A stretch of 64,000 nucleotides of DNA, from the NCBI GenBank assembly GCA_039919885.1, contig JBDSEV010000057.1, forward strand, positions 1 to 64,000. Reading direction: 5' to 3'. The position numbers and the translations under genes were made by a program. Position 1 is the stretch's first letter. Every line of letters starts with the position of its first letter. The notes under the pieces are model-generated. The model did not search any database. It saw nothing but the letters and a program-made list of their open reading frames with translations, and was not told the origin of the DNA. Positions 32,406 to 40,076 of this stretch are shown piece after piece. Source of the DNA: JACMLD01 sp039919885. GTDB taxonomy: Bacteria; Bacteroidota; Bacteroidia; Chitinophagales; Chitinophagaceae.

Positions 32406-34508
32406 CTAGCTCATATAGCTTTCCATGGGCTCGCAGGTGCAAATCAGGTTGCGGTCGCCGAAAGTATTATTGATCCTGGCAACACTTGGCCAGAATTTAT
32501 TTTTAACTACATAGGCCAGGGGAAACGCAGCTTCCTCACGCGTGTACGGGTGGTTCCATTCTGTGCTGCAAATGGTCCACTGTGTATGCGGTGCATTTTT
32601 TAAAGCATTATTTATTTTGTCTGCTTTGCCATTTTCAATTGCCTCAATTTCTTCATGAATACTGATCATGGCATCACAGAACCGGTCCAGCTCAGCTTTG
32701 TCTTCGCTTTCCGTTGGTTCAATCATGATGGTACCAGGTACCGGAAAACTCATCGTAGGCGCGTGAAAGCCATAGTCTATCAGGCGTTTGGCCACATCTT
32801 CCGCTTCAATGCCGGCGGTGGTTTTAAAAGGACGCAGATCAACGATAAACTCATGTGCGCAGGTGCCGCCTTTGCCCAGGTACAAAATCGGGTAATGCTT
32901 TTCCAGTCTTGCCCGCATGTAATTGGCGTTCAGTATGGCATATTCCGTTGCGCGCTTCATCCCTTCTGCACCCAGTAACTTTATATAGGCGTAACTGATA
33001 AGTAAAATGGAAGCCGAACCATAAGTGGCGGAGGACACAGCGCCCTGTGCCGCTGAATTGGATCCATCAATGGAAACATGTCCCGGCAAGTAAGGTTTTA
33101 ATGTATCATTTACGCAGATAGGTCCCATGCCCGGACCACCACCGCCATGCGGAATAGCAAATGTCTTGTGCAGGTTTAGGTGACAAACATCTGCACCAAT
33201 CATTCCGGGTGAGGTTAGTCCTACCTGCGCATTCATATTTGCACCATCCATATAAACCAGTCCGCCGTTTGCATGTATTGTTGCACAGATATCAATGATG
33301 CTTTCTTCAAACACACCGTGTGTGGAGGGATAGGTAACCATTAAAGCAGACAGTGTGTCTTTGTATTGAAGTGCTTTTGCTTTCAAATCGGCTACATCAA
33401 TATGTCCTTCGTTGTCACTCTTCACCACCACCACCTTCATGCCGGCCATTACCGCACTTGCAGGATTGGTGCCGTGCGCGGAAATGGGAATCAGCACCAC
33501 ATTGCGGTGTGCATTGCCTTTATCAATATGGTAATCGCGTATGGCCAGCAAGCCAGCGTATTCTCCCTGCGCGCCGCTATTGGGTTGCAGGCTGCAGGCG
33601 GTAAAACCGGTGATCTCGCATAGATATGCACTTAACTCACTGGTGATTTTTTTGTAACCCAATGCCTGCCCGGCCGGAACAAATGGATGCAATCCGCCAA
33701 ACTCCGGCCAGCTAACCGGTATCAGCTCGGTGGCTGCATTCAACTTCATGGTACAGCTGCCCAGTGAGATCATGGAAGTATTAAGCGATAAATCTTTATT
33801 TTCTAAAAATTTCAGGTAACGCATCATCTGGCTTTCACTGTGGTGCGTATTGAAAACTGCCTGCATCAGGTAGGTTGATGTTCTTTGTAATGGAACGGGG
33901 ATATTGGTGATGGCATCTTCATCATTATTAAAACTGATGGCTGCCGTATGTTTACAGGCCGCGGTTTCAAAAATGGATATTATTTGCAGCAGGTCCTGCT
34001 GCAGGGTTGTTTCGTCAATGCTTATTCCTATATATTCACTGTCGTAATAGCGGAAGTTAACAGCATGTTGTTCCGCTGCTTCCCTGATTTTGGCGGTATC
34101 TGCGCATTTTATTTTAAGCGTATCAAAGAAAGCGGTGTTGCTGTTGGGATAGCCGAGTTCCTGCAATGCTGCTGACAAAGTGTTTGCAAGCAATGCCACG
34201 CGCTGGCCTATTTTTTTTAAGCCTTCCGCGCCGTGGTAGACGGCATACATTGCCGCCATATTAGCGAGCAAAGCCTGCGCCGTGCAAATATTAGAAGTGG
34301 CTTTTTCCCGCTTGATGTGTTGTTCCCGTGTTTGCAAGGCCATGCGCAACGCACGGTTTCCTTTTGCATCAATGCTTACCCCAATCAGGCGCCCCGGTAT
34401 CGCACGCTTAAAATCGTCCTTGGTTGCAAAAAAAGCAGCGTGTGGCCCACCAAAACCCATTGGCACACCAAACCGTTGTGCAGAACCCACCGCAGCGTCT
34501 GCCCCCAT
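32406..34508 (-). CDS. gcvP: gcvP C-terminal fragment (700 residues)
   Basis: It opens at the ATG two codons after the TGA (MGADAAVGSAQRFGVPMGFG). It carries the end of the first half-domain and the whole second, PLP-binding half: SLGSCTMKLNAATEL, VLIPISAHGTNPASAVMAG, NLHKTFAIPHGGGGPG and MSFPVPGTIMIEPTESED. A ribosome stopping at the TGA could restart here, since stop and start are only 3 bases apart. Whether a 700-residue chain can pair with the 258-residue one is unknown. Confidence 0.75.
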   Translation of the reverse strand: MGADAAVGSAQRFGVPMGFGGPHAAFFATKDDFKRAIPGRLIGVSIDAKGNRALRMALQTREQHIKREKATSNICTAQALLANMAAMYAVYHGAEGLKKIGQRVALLANTLSAALQELGYPNSNTAFFDTLKIKCADTAKIREAAEQHAVNFRYYDSEYIGISIDETTLQQDLLQIISIFETAACKHTAAISFNNDEDAITNIPVPLQRTSTYLMQAVFNTHHSESQMMRYLKFLENKDLSLNTSMISLGSCTMKLNAATELIPVSWPEFGGLHPFVPAGQALGYKKITSELSAYLCEITGFTACSLQPNSGAQGEYAGLLAIRDYHIDKGNAHRNVVLIPISAHGTNPASAVMAGMKVVVVKSDNEGHIDVADLKAKALQYKDTLSALMVTYPSTHGVFEESIIDICATIHANGGLVYMDGANMNAQVGLTSPGMIGADVCHLNLHKTFAIPHGGGGPGMGPICVNDTLKPYLPGHVSIDGSNSAAQGAVSSATYGSASILLISYAYIKLLGAEGMKRATEYAILNANYMRARLEKHYPILYLGKGGTCAHEFIVDLRPFKTTAGIEAEDVAKRLIDYGFHAPTMSFPVPGTIMIEPTESEDKAELDRFCDAMISIHEEIEAIENGKADKINNALKNAPHTQWTICSTEWNHPYTREEAAFPLAYVVKNKFWPSVARINNTFGDRNLICTCEPMESYMS

Positions 34509-34511
34509 TTC

Positions 34512-35288
34512 TCACGGTGCTGTTAGTAAAGTCAGTGCCAGTAAATCGGTTGCCATTACTACATAGCCACCGGCAGTGTGCACCGCGTCTATAAAACTGC
34601 GGTAGTCCTCCACGGATCCATTGTTATTCGGATATTGAAGCAACGCGCCAAAAAAGCTATTGTCGATTGTAGTTGTCTTGTAGTCGCCATATACAATCTC
34701 GATACCGATGGGTGCTGCCCGGGTAAACAAAACATCTTTTGTTTGCGGGAAGCTGGCATTGTCCACAAAAAATTTGGGTTGTTTTATTTCATCCGTCTTA
34801 TTCACCTGGTGGAAAAACATCGCCATGGCTTCTGCGGCGGCGCTGCCTTCATCCAGCAAAGAGGCATTGGCAATAGGCAATGCCGTTAGATCGGTGATGA
34901 CCGTTTGAAAATTTAAAAGGCTTTCCAGCCTGCCCTGCGAAATTTCTGCCTGGTAAGGTGTGTATTGCGTATACCAGCCTGGGTTTTCAAAAATATTCCT
35001 CAAAATAACACTGGGTGTGATGGTGCCATAATATCCCTGGCCGATGTAATTTTTAAATAATTTGTTTTTTGCTGCGGTAGCCTTCAGTTCCTGTAAATAT
35101 TCAAATTCACCCTGGGGTACCGGGTATTGCAGGGGTGTTTTTAAGCGGATGGAAGAAGGGATGGTTTTGCCAATTAACTCGGCTATGTCTTTCACACCAA
35201 TAACTGCCAACATTTCGCTGGTAGCTGCTTCATTTACACCAATATGCCTTGCCTGGAATTCTGTGGTTTGCTGCTCAAAAAGATTCAT
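34512..35288 (-). CDS. gcvP: gcvP N-terminal fragment (258 residues)
   Basis: It starts at MNLFEQQTTEFQARHIGVNE, the normal P-protein N-terminus, and keeps YIGQGYYGTITPSVILRNIF, YTQYTPYQAEISQGRLESLL and LLDEGSAAAEAMAMF. It ends ALTLLTAP at the TGA. Natural split P-proteins (GcvPA/GcvPB) divide near residue 450, so this is not that arrangement. Confidence 0.75.
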   Translation of the reverse strand: MNLFEQQTTEFQARHIGVNEAATSEMLAVIGVKDIAELIGKTIPSSIRLKTPLQYPVPQGEFEYLQELKATAAKNKLFKNYIGQGYYGTITPSVILRNIFENPGWYTQYTPYQAEISQGRLESLLNFQTVITDLTALPIANASLLDEGSAAAEAMAMFFHQVNKTDEIKQPKFFVDNASFPQTKDVLFTRAAPIGIEIVYGDYKTTTIDNSFFGALLQYPNNNGSVEDYRSFIDAVHTAGGYVVMATDLLALTLLTAP

Positions 35289-35322
35289 AAATTGTAGAAG
35301 GGTTATGCCTTTAAAAGATGTG

Positions 35323-35330
35323 CAAAGGTA
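35323..35330 (-). promoter_or_regulatory. Sigma -7 box for gcvP
   Basis: On the minus strand it reads TACCTTTG, a perfect TAnnTTTG, 34 bp before the ATG. The -33 region is only T-rich. Confidence 0.55.
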
Positions 35331-35426
35331 ATGTTTGAACGGCAGAAAAATAAGGGCTTTGTAAGGGCGTGCACAGCTTGGGGAAATCTTTGAAAACCAG
35401 TGGCGCTGGTGGGTGTTGCAAGCGTT

Positions 35427-36401
35427 TTATACCTGGAAGCTTTCTCGTGTAACCAACGGGGAAGTTGCGATGGTGCGTGTAGGTGCCGACTGATCTGTAA
35501 TACCAGGGTTTGTTTCCGCTGCGCGCATCTGGTTGCTTGTCTGCCGGCTGCCATCGTGGCTCCAGCCTGGCGGACCGAACAGGTAACCGATTTTTTGTTG
35601 CAGGCCGATATCTTTTCTGCGCAGGTCTGCCCATATATTTTTCCATTCATGAAAAATAACATGCACCGGCCGGTGATCGTCCAGGTTTTTGGTAAGCCCG
35701 TATCGCACTTTCTCGTAATCTTCTCCAGGCAACTCTGCCTGAAAAGTGCCGAATATTTTGTCCCAGATTATCAGGAACATGCCCATGTTTTTATCAAGGT
35801 ATTTTGGATTGGAAGCATGGTGCACCCGATGGTGAGAAGGCGTAACGAGCACGTATTCCAGCCAGCCGAGTTTGTTTATTTTTTCGGTGTGTACCAGGAT
35901 GCCCCAAATTTGTGTAGCGGCATATACAAATGCAATATCAAGCGGTTTAAAACCGCAATATGCAATCGGAATAAAATATATAAACCTGTACAGGGGTTCC
36001 ATTACGGAGGAGCGAAAACCAACGCTGAAATTAAATTTCTCGGAAGAATGGTGTGTAACATGGGTAGCCCAGAACAAACGGATATGATGATCGGCGCGGT
36101 GCAGCCAGTAATACATAAAATCCTCGGCCAAAAACAAGGCTATCCAGTACAGCCAGCCGGTTTGCATTTCACCCAACCCATGATTGAAAAAGAAAGTGAG
36201 TACCAGGCCGATGTAAATGCCCCGGAAAACAATATCAATGCCGGCATTGGCCAGCATCAGGTAAACATTCTGCACCGTATCCTTCAGGGTATAGGCAGCC
36301 TGCTTGTGCATGTTACTGAGCAGGATCTCCAGGCCTATCACCACTATATAGATAGGGGTGCTGATAAGTATGAGCCAGGTTTCTCTTAATGTTGTGTCCA
36401 T
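35427..36401 (-). CDS. Sterol desaturase / fatty acid hydroxylase family membrane protein
   Basis: The 324 residues include four or five membrane helices and the three His boxes of the diiron family: YYWLHRADHHIRL, THVTHHSSEKFN and HHRVHHASNPKYLD. Members hydroxylate or desaturate lipid chains or alkylglycerols using O2. GEDYEKVRYGLT and GPPGWSHDGS are typical of the bacterial group. The last 40 residues are Arg/Thr/Ser-rich and look disordered. Its own promoter lies 39 bp upstream. Confidence 0.9.
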   Translation of the reverse strand: MDTTLRETWLILISTPIYIVVIGLEILLSNMHKQAAYTLKDTVQNVYLMLANAGIDIVFRGIYIGLVLTFFFNHGLGEMQTGWLYWIALFLAEDFMYYWLHRADHHIRLFWATHVTHHSSEKFNFSVGFRSSVMEPLYRFIYFIPIAYCGFKPLDIAFVYAATQIWGILVHTEKINKLGWLEYVLVTPSHHRVHHASNPKYLDKNMGMFLIIWDKIFGTFQAELPGEDYEKVRYGLTKNLDDHRPVHVIFHEWKNIWADLRRKDIGLQQKIGYLFGPPGWSHDGSRQTSNQMRAAETNPGITDQSAPTRTIATSPLVTRESFQV

Positions 36402-36439
36402 AATGCAGTTGCAGCACGCGTAAAGGCTAAAATGACGCG

Positions 36440-36447
36440 CAAAAGTA
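36440..36447 (-). promoter_or_regulatory. Sigma -7 box for the sterol desaturase family gene
   Basis: On the minus strand it reads TACTTTTG, a perfect TAnnTTTG, 38 bp before the ATG. No clear -33 is seen. Confidence 0.5.
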
Positions 36448-36764
36448 CTACAGAACGGCTAAATGACCGTCAAATTGCCGCAGCCTGCGAAACAAATCAT
36501 TTTTTGTGTGGTGAGGTGAGTAGAAAGCAAAATGTACCACGAATAGCGGTATTTTGAAGGTAACAGGTGCTGCGGAGTTGCCAATTTCAACAACCAAATA
36601 TTTACTGGGTTCTATGGGTTCAAAACGAAAATCGTTTTTGCCTGAGTGGATAAGCCTAAAAGAAGATAAGGTTCGTTGGTATAGCTCAATCAGCATTTTT
36701 CTCCTAAAAAATAAACCTGTGCAAAAAAAATGTTTAGGGTGGAAGGTCCGCCGTGTCAGACCGG
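36448..36764. other. Intergenic region, no confident gene
   Basis: Both strands carry open frames here (36448-36816 minus, 36554-36823 plus). They overlap each other and the YkgJ gene and show no family motif. A decayed gene on the minus strand cannot be excluded. Confidence 0.4.
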
Positions 36765-37250
36765 CTATTTTGCCTGTACCAGCAACTTCTCCATTACATA
36801 AAAAGTTATCGGGCAAAAACTAACATTTTTTAAGGTGATCAATGGGCGATCGATGAGTACATCTTCATCTGTATAAGGAAAACGGTGGCAATCTGAAGGA
36901 CGTTCTTCATAAATACTGCAGTAATTATCTTCTCTTAAGAACGGGCAGGGTGCTGCCCTGGCAACATAGTCGCCATCATTGTCCAGCCTGAGATAGGATT
37001 CTATAAAAACGCTTTCTTTCATCTTCAAATGCTTCGATATTCTTTTGATGTCGGGGGTTTTAAAACGGGGAGAATAATTTTTGCAGCAGTTGCCGCATTG
37101 CAGGCAATCGATCTTTTCAAATGCTTGTTCGTGTAGTTCCGGCAATTGCTTCAAGACTTTTTTTCTATCCGGCCTTTGCAGAAATTGTTTATACTTTTTC
37201 TGGTGTTCTTCTGATCTTTTTTGCCAGTTGTCCGGTAGTTCATTTTCCAT
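36765..37250 (-). CDS. YkgJ-family Cys-cluster protein
   Basis: The 161-residue cytosolic protein has CLQCGNCCKNYSPRFKTPD, then APCPFLREDNYCSIYEERP and SDCHRFPY, the set of Cys residues that defines the YkgJ/UPF0153 family and probably binds zinc or an iron-sulfur cluster. Function is unknown; the family is sometimes linked with metal-dependent modification. A perfect -7 box ends 5 bp before the ATG. Confidence 0.9.
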   Translation of the reverse strand: MENELPDNWQKRSEEHQKKYKQFLQRPDRKKVLKQLPELHEQAFEKIDCLQCGNCCKNYSPRFKTPDIKRISKHLKMKESVFIESYLRLDNDGDYVARAAPCPFLREDNYCSIYEERPSDCHRFPYTDEDVLIDRPLITLKNVSFCPITFYVMEKLLVQAK

Positions 37251-37255
37251 GAATA

Positions 37256-37263
37256 CAAAGATA
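37256..37263 (-). promoter_or_regulatory. Sigma -7 box placed for a leaderless YkgJ transcript
   Basis: On the minus strand it reads TATCTTTG, a perfect TAnnTTTG, only 5 bp before the ATG at 37250. The transcript would start at or next to the start codon. Confidence 0.5.
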
Positions 37264-37424
37264 CCGGGTCTATGACATTAACGGTGGCAGCGCTGCCTTT
37301 CGTTTAGTGGTGCACCTGAATTTGGTGCAGGAAACGATGCATCAGTGAATCCCAAAGAAAAAAGGATCTATTTATTCATCTCCGCGGCGCTACGCCGTAG
37401 ACCGCAGACCAGAAGTTCCATTTT

Positions 37425-38672
37425 TCAGTATTGCAGTTTGCGCAGGGCCGGTGCTTTTATGGAGGTGATAATTACTACCAGCAGTGTCATGCAACCCCCA
37501 AATATTACGGAAGGTACCACGCCCATCATTTTGGCCGTCACACCACTTTCAAACTGGCCCAGCTCATTACTGGAATTGATAAACATGGAGTTTACACTCA
37601 TTACCCGGCCGCGCATATTATCGGGAGTTTTCAGTTGCATAATAGTTCCTCTTACTACCACACTTACCCCGTCCAGCATTCCGCCAATGAGCAGGGCAGA
37701 GAAAGAAAGCCAGAATACTTTTGACAACGCGAAAGTAATAATACAAATTCCGAAACCGCCCACTGCAAACAATAGTTTTTTACCCTGATGCTGTTGCATC
37801 GGGAAAAGGGTTAACAAGATGACAATGCTGATAGAGCCAATGTCTGAGGCCGCGTTCAGGAAACCAAAACCCTGCGGTCCTATTTTTAAAATATCACGTG
37901 CGAAAACCGGTACCAGTGCAACCGCGCCGCCAAATAATACAGCAAATAAATCAAGCGAAAGCGCGCCCAGTACTTCCTTGCTGTGCAGCACAAAACGTAG
38001 CCCGTCTTTTACGCTGTCCCAGGTTTTTTTCTCTCCTCTTTCATTGAGGGGGGGCTTAGGTTGCAGTTGAAAAAGTGCTACCAGCGCAAACGATATCAGG
38101 CACACGATACAAGTGAGGGTACCCGTATTGCCCAATCCGGCTATTAAAAATCCGCCTGCGGCATGACCGCAAACGGATGCCGTTAACCAGGTGCCCTGGT
38201 TCCAGGTGGTGGCGTTTTGTAAATGATGTTTGGGCACAATGGAGGCGAGTATTACATTAAAGGTGGGTCCCACAAATGAACGCACAATGCCGGTTCCAAA
38301 AATTGTGGCGTAGATACCGATGGCTATCCAGTGGCTGGTTAAATGATTACTCGAAAATTTTGTAGACAGCGTCAGTAAAATGCAGGACGCCAGCAGGTAC
38401 AATGCTACGCCCCGTAATATTAGTTTTCTCTTTTCGCTGATGTCAATGGTATGACCCGCATACAAGGCCATGGAAAATGCGGGTAAAAATTCTGCGAGGC
38501 CAATGAGTCCGATGGCCAGCGGTGCGTTGGTAAGGTTGTATATCCACCAGCCAACCAGTGTACTCATCATACGCAGCCCAACAATAAAAAGAAAGCGGCC
38601 GGCAAGCAGTGTGCGAAATTCTTTTTGTTTGATGGATGCGAAGGGATCTTTTGACTGCGTAAGACTTGCCAT
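37425..38672 (-). CDS. MFS transporter (EntS/MFS_3 type)
   Basis: The 415 residues form about twelve helices. Typical EntS-like features are FRTLLAGRFLFIVGLRMMST, APLAIGLIGLAEFLPAFSMA, GIVRSFVGPTFNVILASIVP, ATTWNQGTWLTASVCGHAAG and LKTPDNMRGRVMSVNSMFI. Relatives export siderophores or drugs; no siderophore genes are nearby, so the substrate is open. A one-mismatch -7 box (TACCTTTA on the minus strand, 38695-38702) lies 22 bp before the ATG. Confidence 0.9.
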   Translation of the reverse strand: MASLTQSKDPFASIKQKEFRTLLAGRFLFIVGLRMMSTLVGWWIYNLTNAPLAIGLIGLAEFLPAFSMALYAGHTIDISEKRKLILRGVALYLLASCILLTLSTKFSSNHLTSHWIAIGIYATIFGTGIVRSFVGPTFNVILASIVPKHHLQNATTWNQGTWLTASVCGHAAGGFLIAGLGNTGTLTCIVCLISFALVALFQLQPKPPLNERGEKKTWDSVKDGLRFVLHSKEVLGALSLDLFAVLFGGAVALVPVFARDILKIGPQGFGFLNAASDIGSISIVILLTLFPMQQHQGKKLLFAVGGFGICIITFALSKVFWLSFSALLIGGMLDGVSVVVRGTIMQLKTPDNMRGRVMSVNSMFINSSNELGQFESGVTAKMMGVVPSVIFGGCMTLLVVIITSIKAPALRKLQY

Positions 38673-38840
38673 TGATTGTTTTGCCGTTGTTGAATAAAGG
38701 TAGGCAGAACCACTGGAAAATACATTGGTTTAGCAGACAAGCGGCATTAAAAATAGATCGTTTTGTAACGGGAATAGATTGCCTTTGTTGCGCAAAAAAG
38801 TTGGTTGATGAAAAGTTTTACCCAACATGCAACCACGTCG

Positions 38841-39473
38841 TCAGGGAAGTGTAAAATAGTGCTGCCCTTCGTCCAGGTCCATTTCAAGGGCATCCGTTAC
38901 TACTTTCAGGTGTTGCTCATTGCCAAGGAAATCAGCATTGGCCGCATCAATAAAAATGGTTTTAATATTGTGCTGTTTAATATAATTTGTATAAGTCTCC
39001 TGTATATTAAACAGGTAATCATCGCCAATGGACAGTTCGTAGCTCCGGTTGCGTTTTCGTATATTCTGCTGCAGCTTGTTCACCGGCGAATGCAGGTAAA
39101 TGAGCACATCTGGCTGAATCAGTTGCTGGTGAATGATTTCAAACAAGCGCTGGTACAAGTGAAACTCCTCTTCCGGCAAGTTTACCTTTGCAAACAGCAG
39201 GCATTTGCTGAAAATATAATCGGATACGGTCACGCTCTGGAAAAGGTCTTTTGTATGGATCAGTTCCTTCAACTGCTTATACCGTTCCGCCATAAAAAAC
39301 AGCTCCAGCGGAAAAGCAAATTGTTTGGGGTTGCTGTAGAATTTAGGAAGGAATGGATTGTCGGTAAATTCTTCCAGCACCAGCCGCGCGTTATAGTGCC
39401 TGGACAAAATATGTGCAAGTGTTGTTTTTCCCGCTCCTATGTTTCCTTCAACAGTGATGAAGTGATGATTCAT
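38841..39473 (-). CDS. Deoxynucleoside kinase
   Basis: The 210-residue protein phosphorylates deoxynucleosides in salvage. It shows the P-loop GNIGAGKTT (residues 10-18), the substrate-binding Glu in LEEFTDNPFLPKFY, the DRS-like block SVTVSDYIFSKCLLFAK, PDVLIYLHSPVNKLQQNIRKR and the LID region RNRSYE. In Bacteroidota this gene commonly lies beside folK, as here (folK is 50 bp upstream on the same strand). Typical substrates are dA/dG or dC; I cannot choose. Confidence 0.92.
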   Translation of the reverse strand: MNHHFITVEGNIGAGKTTLAHILSRHYNARLVLEEFTDNPFLPKFYSNPKQFAFPLELFFMAERYKQLKELIHTKDLFQSVTVSDYIFSKCLLFAKVNLPEEEFHLYQRLFEIIHQQLIQPDVLIYLHSPVNKLQQNIRKRNRSYELSIGDDYLFNIQETYTNYIKQHNIKTIFIDAANADFLGNEQHLKVVTDALEMDLDEGQHYFTLP

Positions 39474-39522
39474 ATTTTAAGTGCAGCAACTGCCGGCAAT
39501 GCAATACTAAGACCTTAATTAT

Positions 39523-40011
39523 TTATCCGGCGTAAAACTTTTTAACAGGCAACGGATCCGGGCACACCTCCAGCAGGCTTGCAATTGTTTTGTTGTGCAC
39601 AGGATGAACATAACCTGATGCAATTTCGTTTAAGGGAACCAATACAAACCGGCGGCTGGCCATCCGGGAGTGGGGAATGATTAGCGCGTCTGTCTGGATA
39701 ATTTCGTTGTTAAACAACAGGATGTCGAGGTCGATGGTGCGTGGACCATATTTTTCCATTCGTTCCCGCCCGGAAGTTTGCTCTATAGCTAACAATTTCG
39801 TCAACAGGTCTGCAGGGGCCAGCAGGGTAGCCAGTTCCAGGGCCTGGTTTAAAAAAGCGGGTTGGTCTGTTTTCCCCCAGGCTGCCGTTTCATAAACTGC
39901 AGAACGACGGGTAATTTTTCCACAAGCGGCTTCAATAAGCCGGGCGGATTCCAGCAGATATTGCTGGCGATTCCCTACATTGCCGCCTGTGAGTAGATAC
40001 GCTGTATTCAT
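39523..40011 (-). CDS. folK: 6-hydroxymethyl-7,8-dihydropterin pyrophosphokinase
   Basis: FolK transfers pyrophosphate from ATP to hydroxymethyl-dihydropterin in folate synthesis. The 162-residue protein has LLTGGNVGNRQQYL at the N-terminus, YETAAWGKTDQPAFLN, the catalytic loop GRERMEKYGPRTIDLDILLF and IPHSRMASRRFVLVPLNEI. All HPPK marks are in order. It is followed 49 bp downstream by the deoxynucleoside kinase and is divergent from sppA. Confidence 0.95.
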   Translation of the reverse strand: MNTAYLLTGGNVGNRQQYLLESARLIEAACGKITRRSAVYETAAWGKTDQPAFLNQALELATLLAPADLLTKLLAIEQTSGRERMEKYGPRTIDLDILLFNNEIIQTDALIIPHSRMASRRFVLVPLNEIASGYVHPVHNKTIASLLEVCPDPLPVKKFYAG

Positions 40012-40041
40012 AATGTACCAAATGCCGTTTTCAAATATCTT

Positions 40042-40049
40042 TATTTTTG
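40042..40049 (+). promoter_or_regulatory. Sigma -7 box for sppA
   Basis: TATTTTTG matches TAnnTTTG exactly, 27 bp before the ATG at 40077. A -33 TTG at the right distance is not seen. Confidence 0.5.
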
Positions 40050-40076
40050 ACGGCTTATTAAAATTGAAAAGAAATT

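Larger units (their letters stand above)
32406..35288 (-). pseudogene. gcvP: Glycine dehydrogenase (decarboxylating) gcvP, interrupted by an in-frame TGA
   Basis: The two fragments lie in one frame and together make 960 residues, the normal length of the single-chain P-protein of the glycine cleavage system, which decarboxylates glycine with PLP and passes the aminomethyl group to H-protein. At 34512-34514 the frame reads CCG-TGA-GAA-ATG, where homologues have Pro-Gly-Glu-Met; a single GGA to TGA change explains the break. All other conserved parts are intact, with the PLP Lys in LHKTFAIPHGGGG. It may be a recent mutation, a sequencing error, or tolerated by re-initiation. TGA is an ordinary stop for other genes here. 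Confidence 0.9.

Noticed and set aside
32406..35288. Recoding of TGA as an amino acid (alternative genetic code) to explain gcvP.
   Set aside because: Other genes in the window end at TGA in the normal place, for example the thioesterase gene at 18834-18836 and the AtpZ-like gene at 11749-11751. No selenocysteine-type hairpin is evident after the TGA, and a single base change is simpler.
35400..36389. Long open frame (329 residues) on the plus strand.
   Set aside because: It is the antisense of the sterol desaturase family gene, whose His boxes are clear on the minus strand. The plus frame shows no domain.
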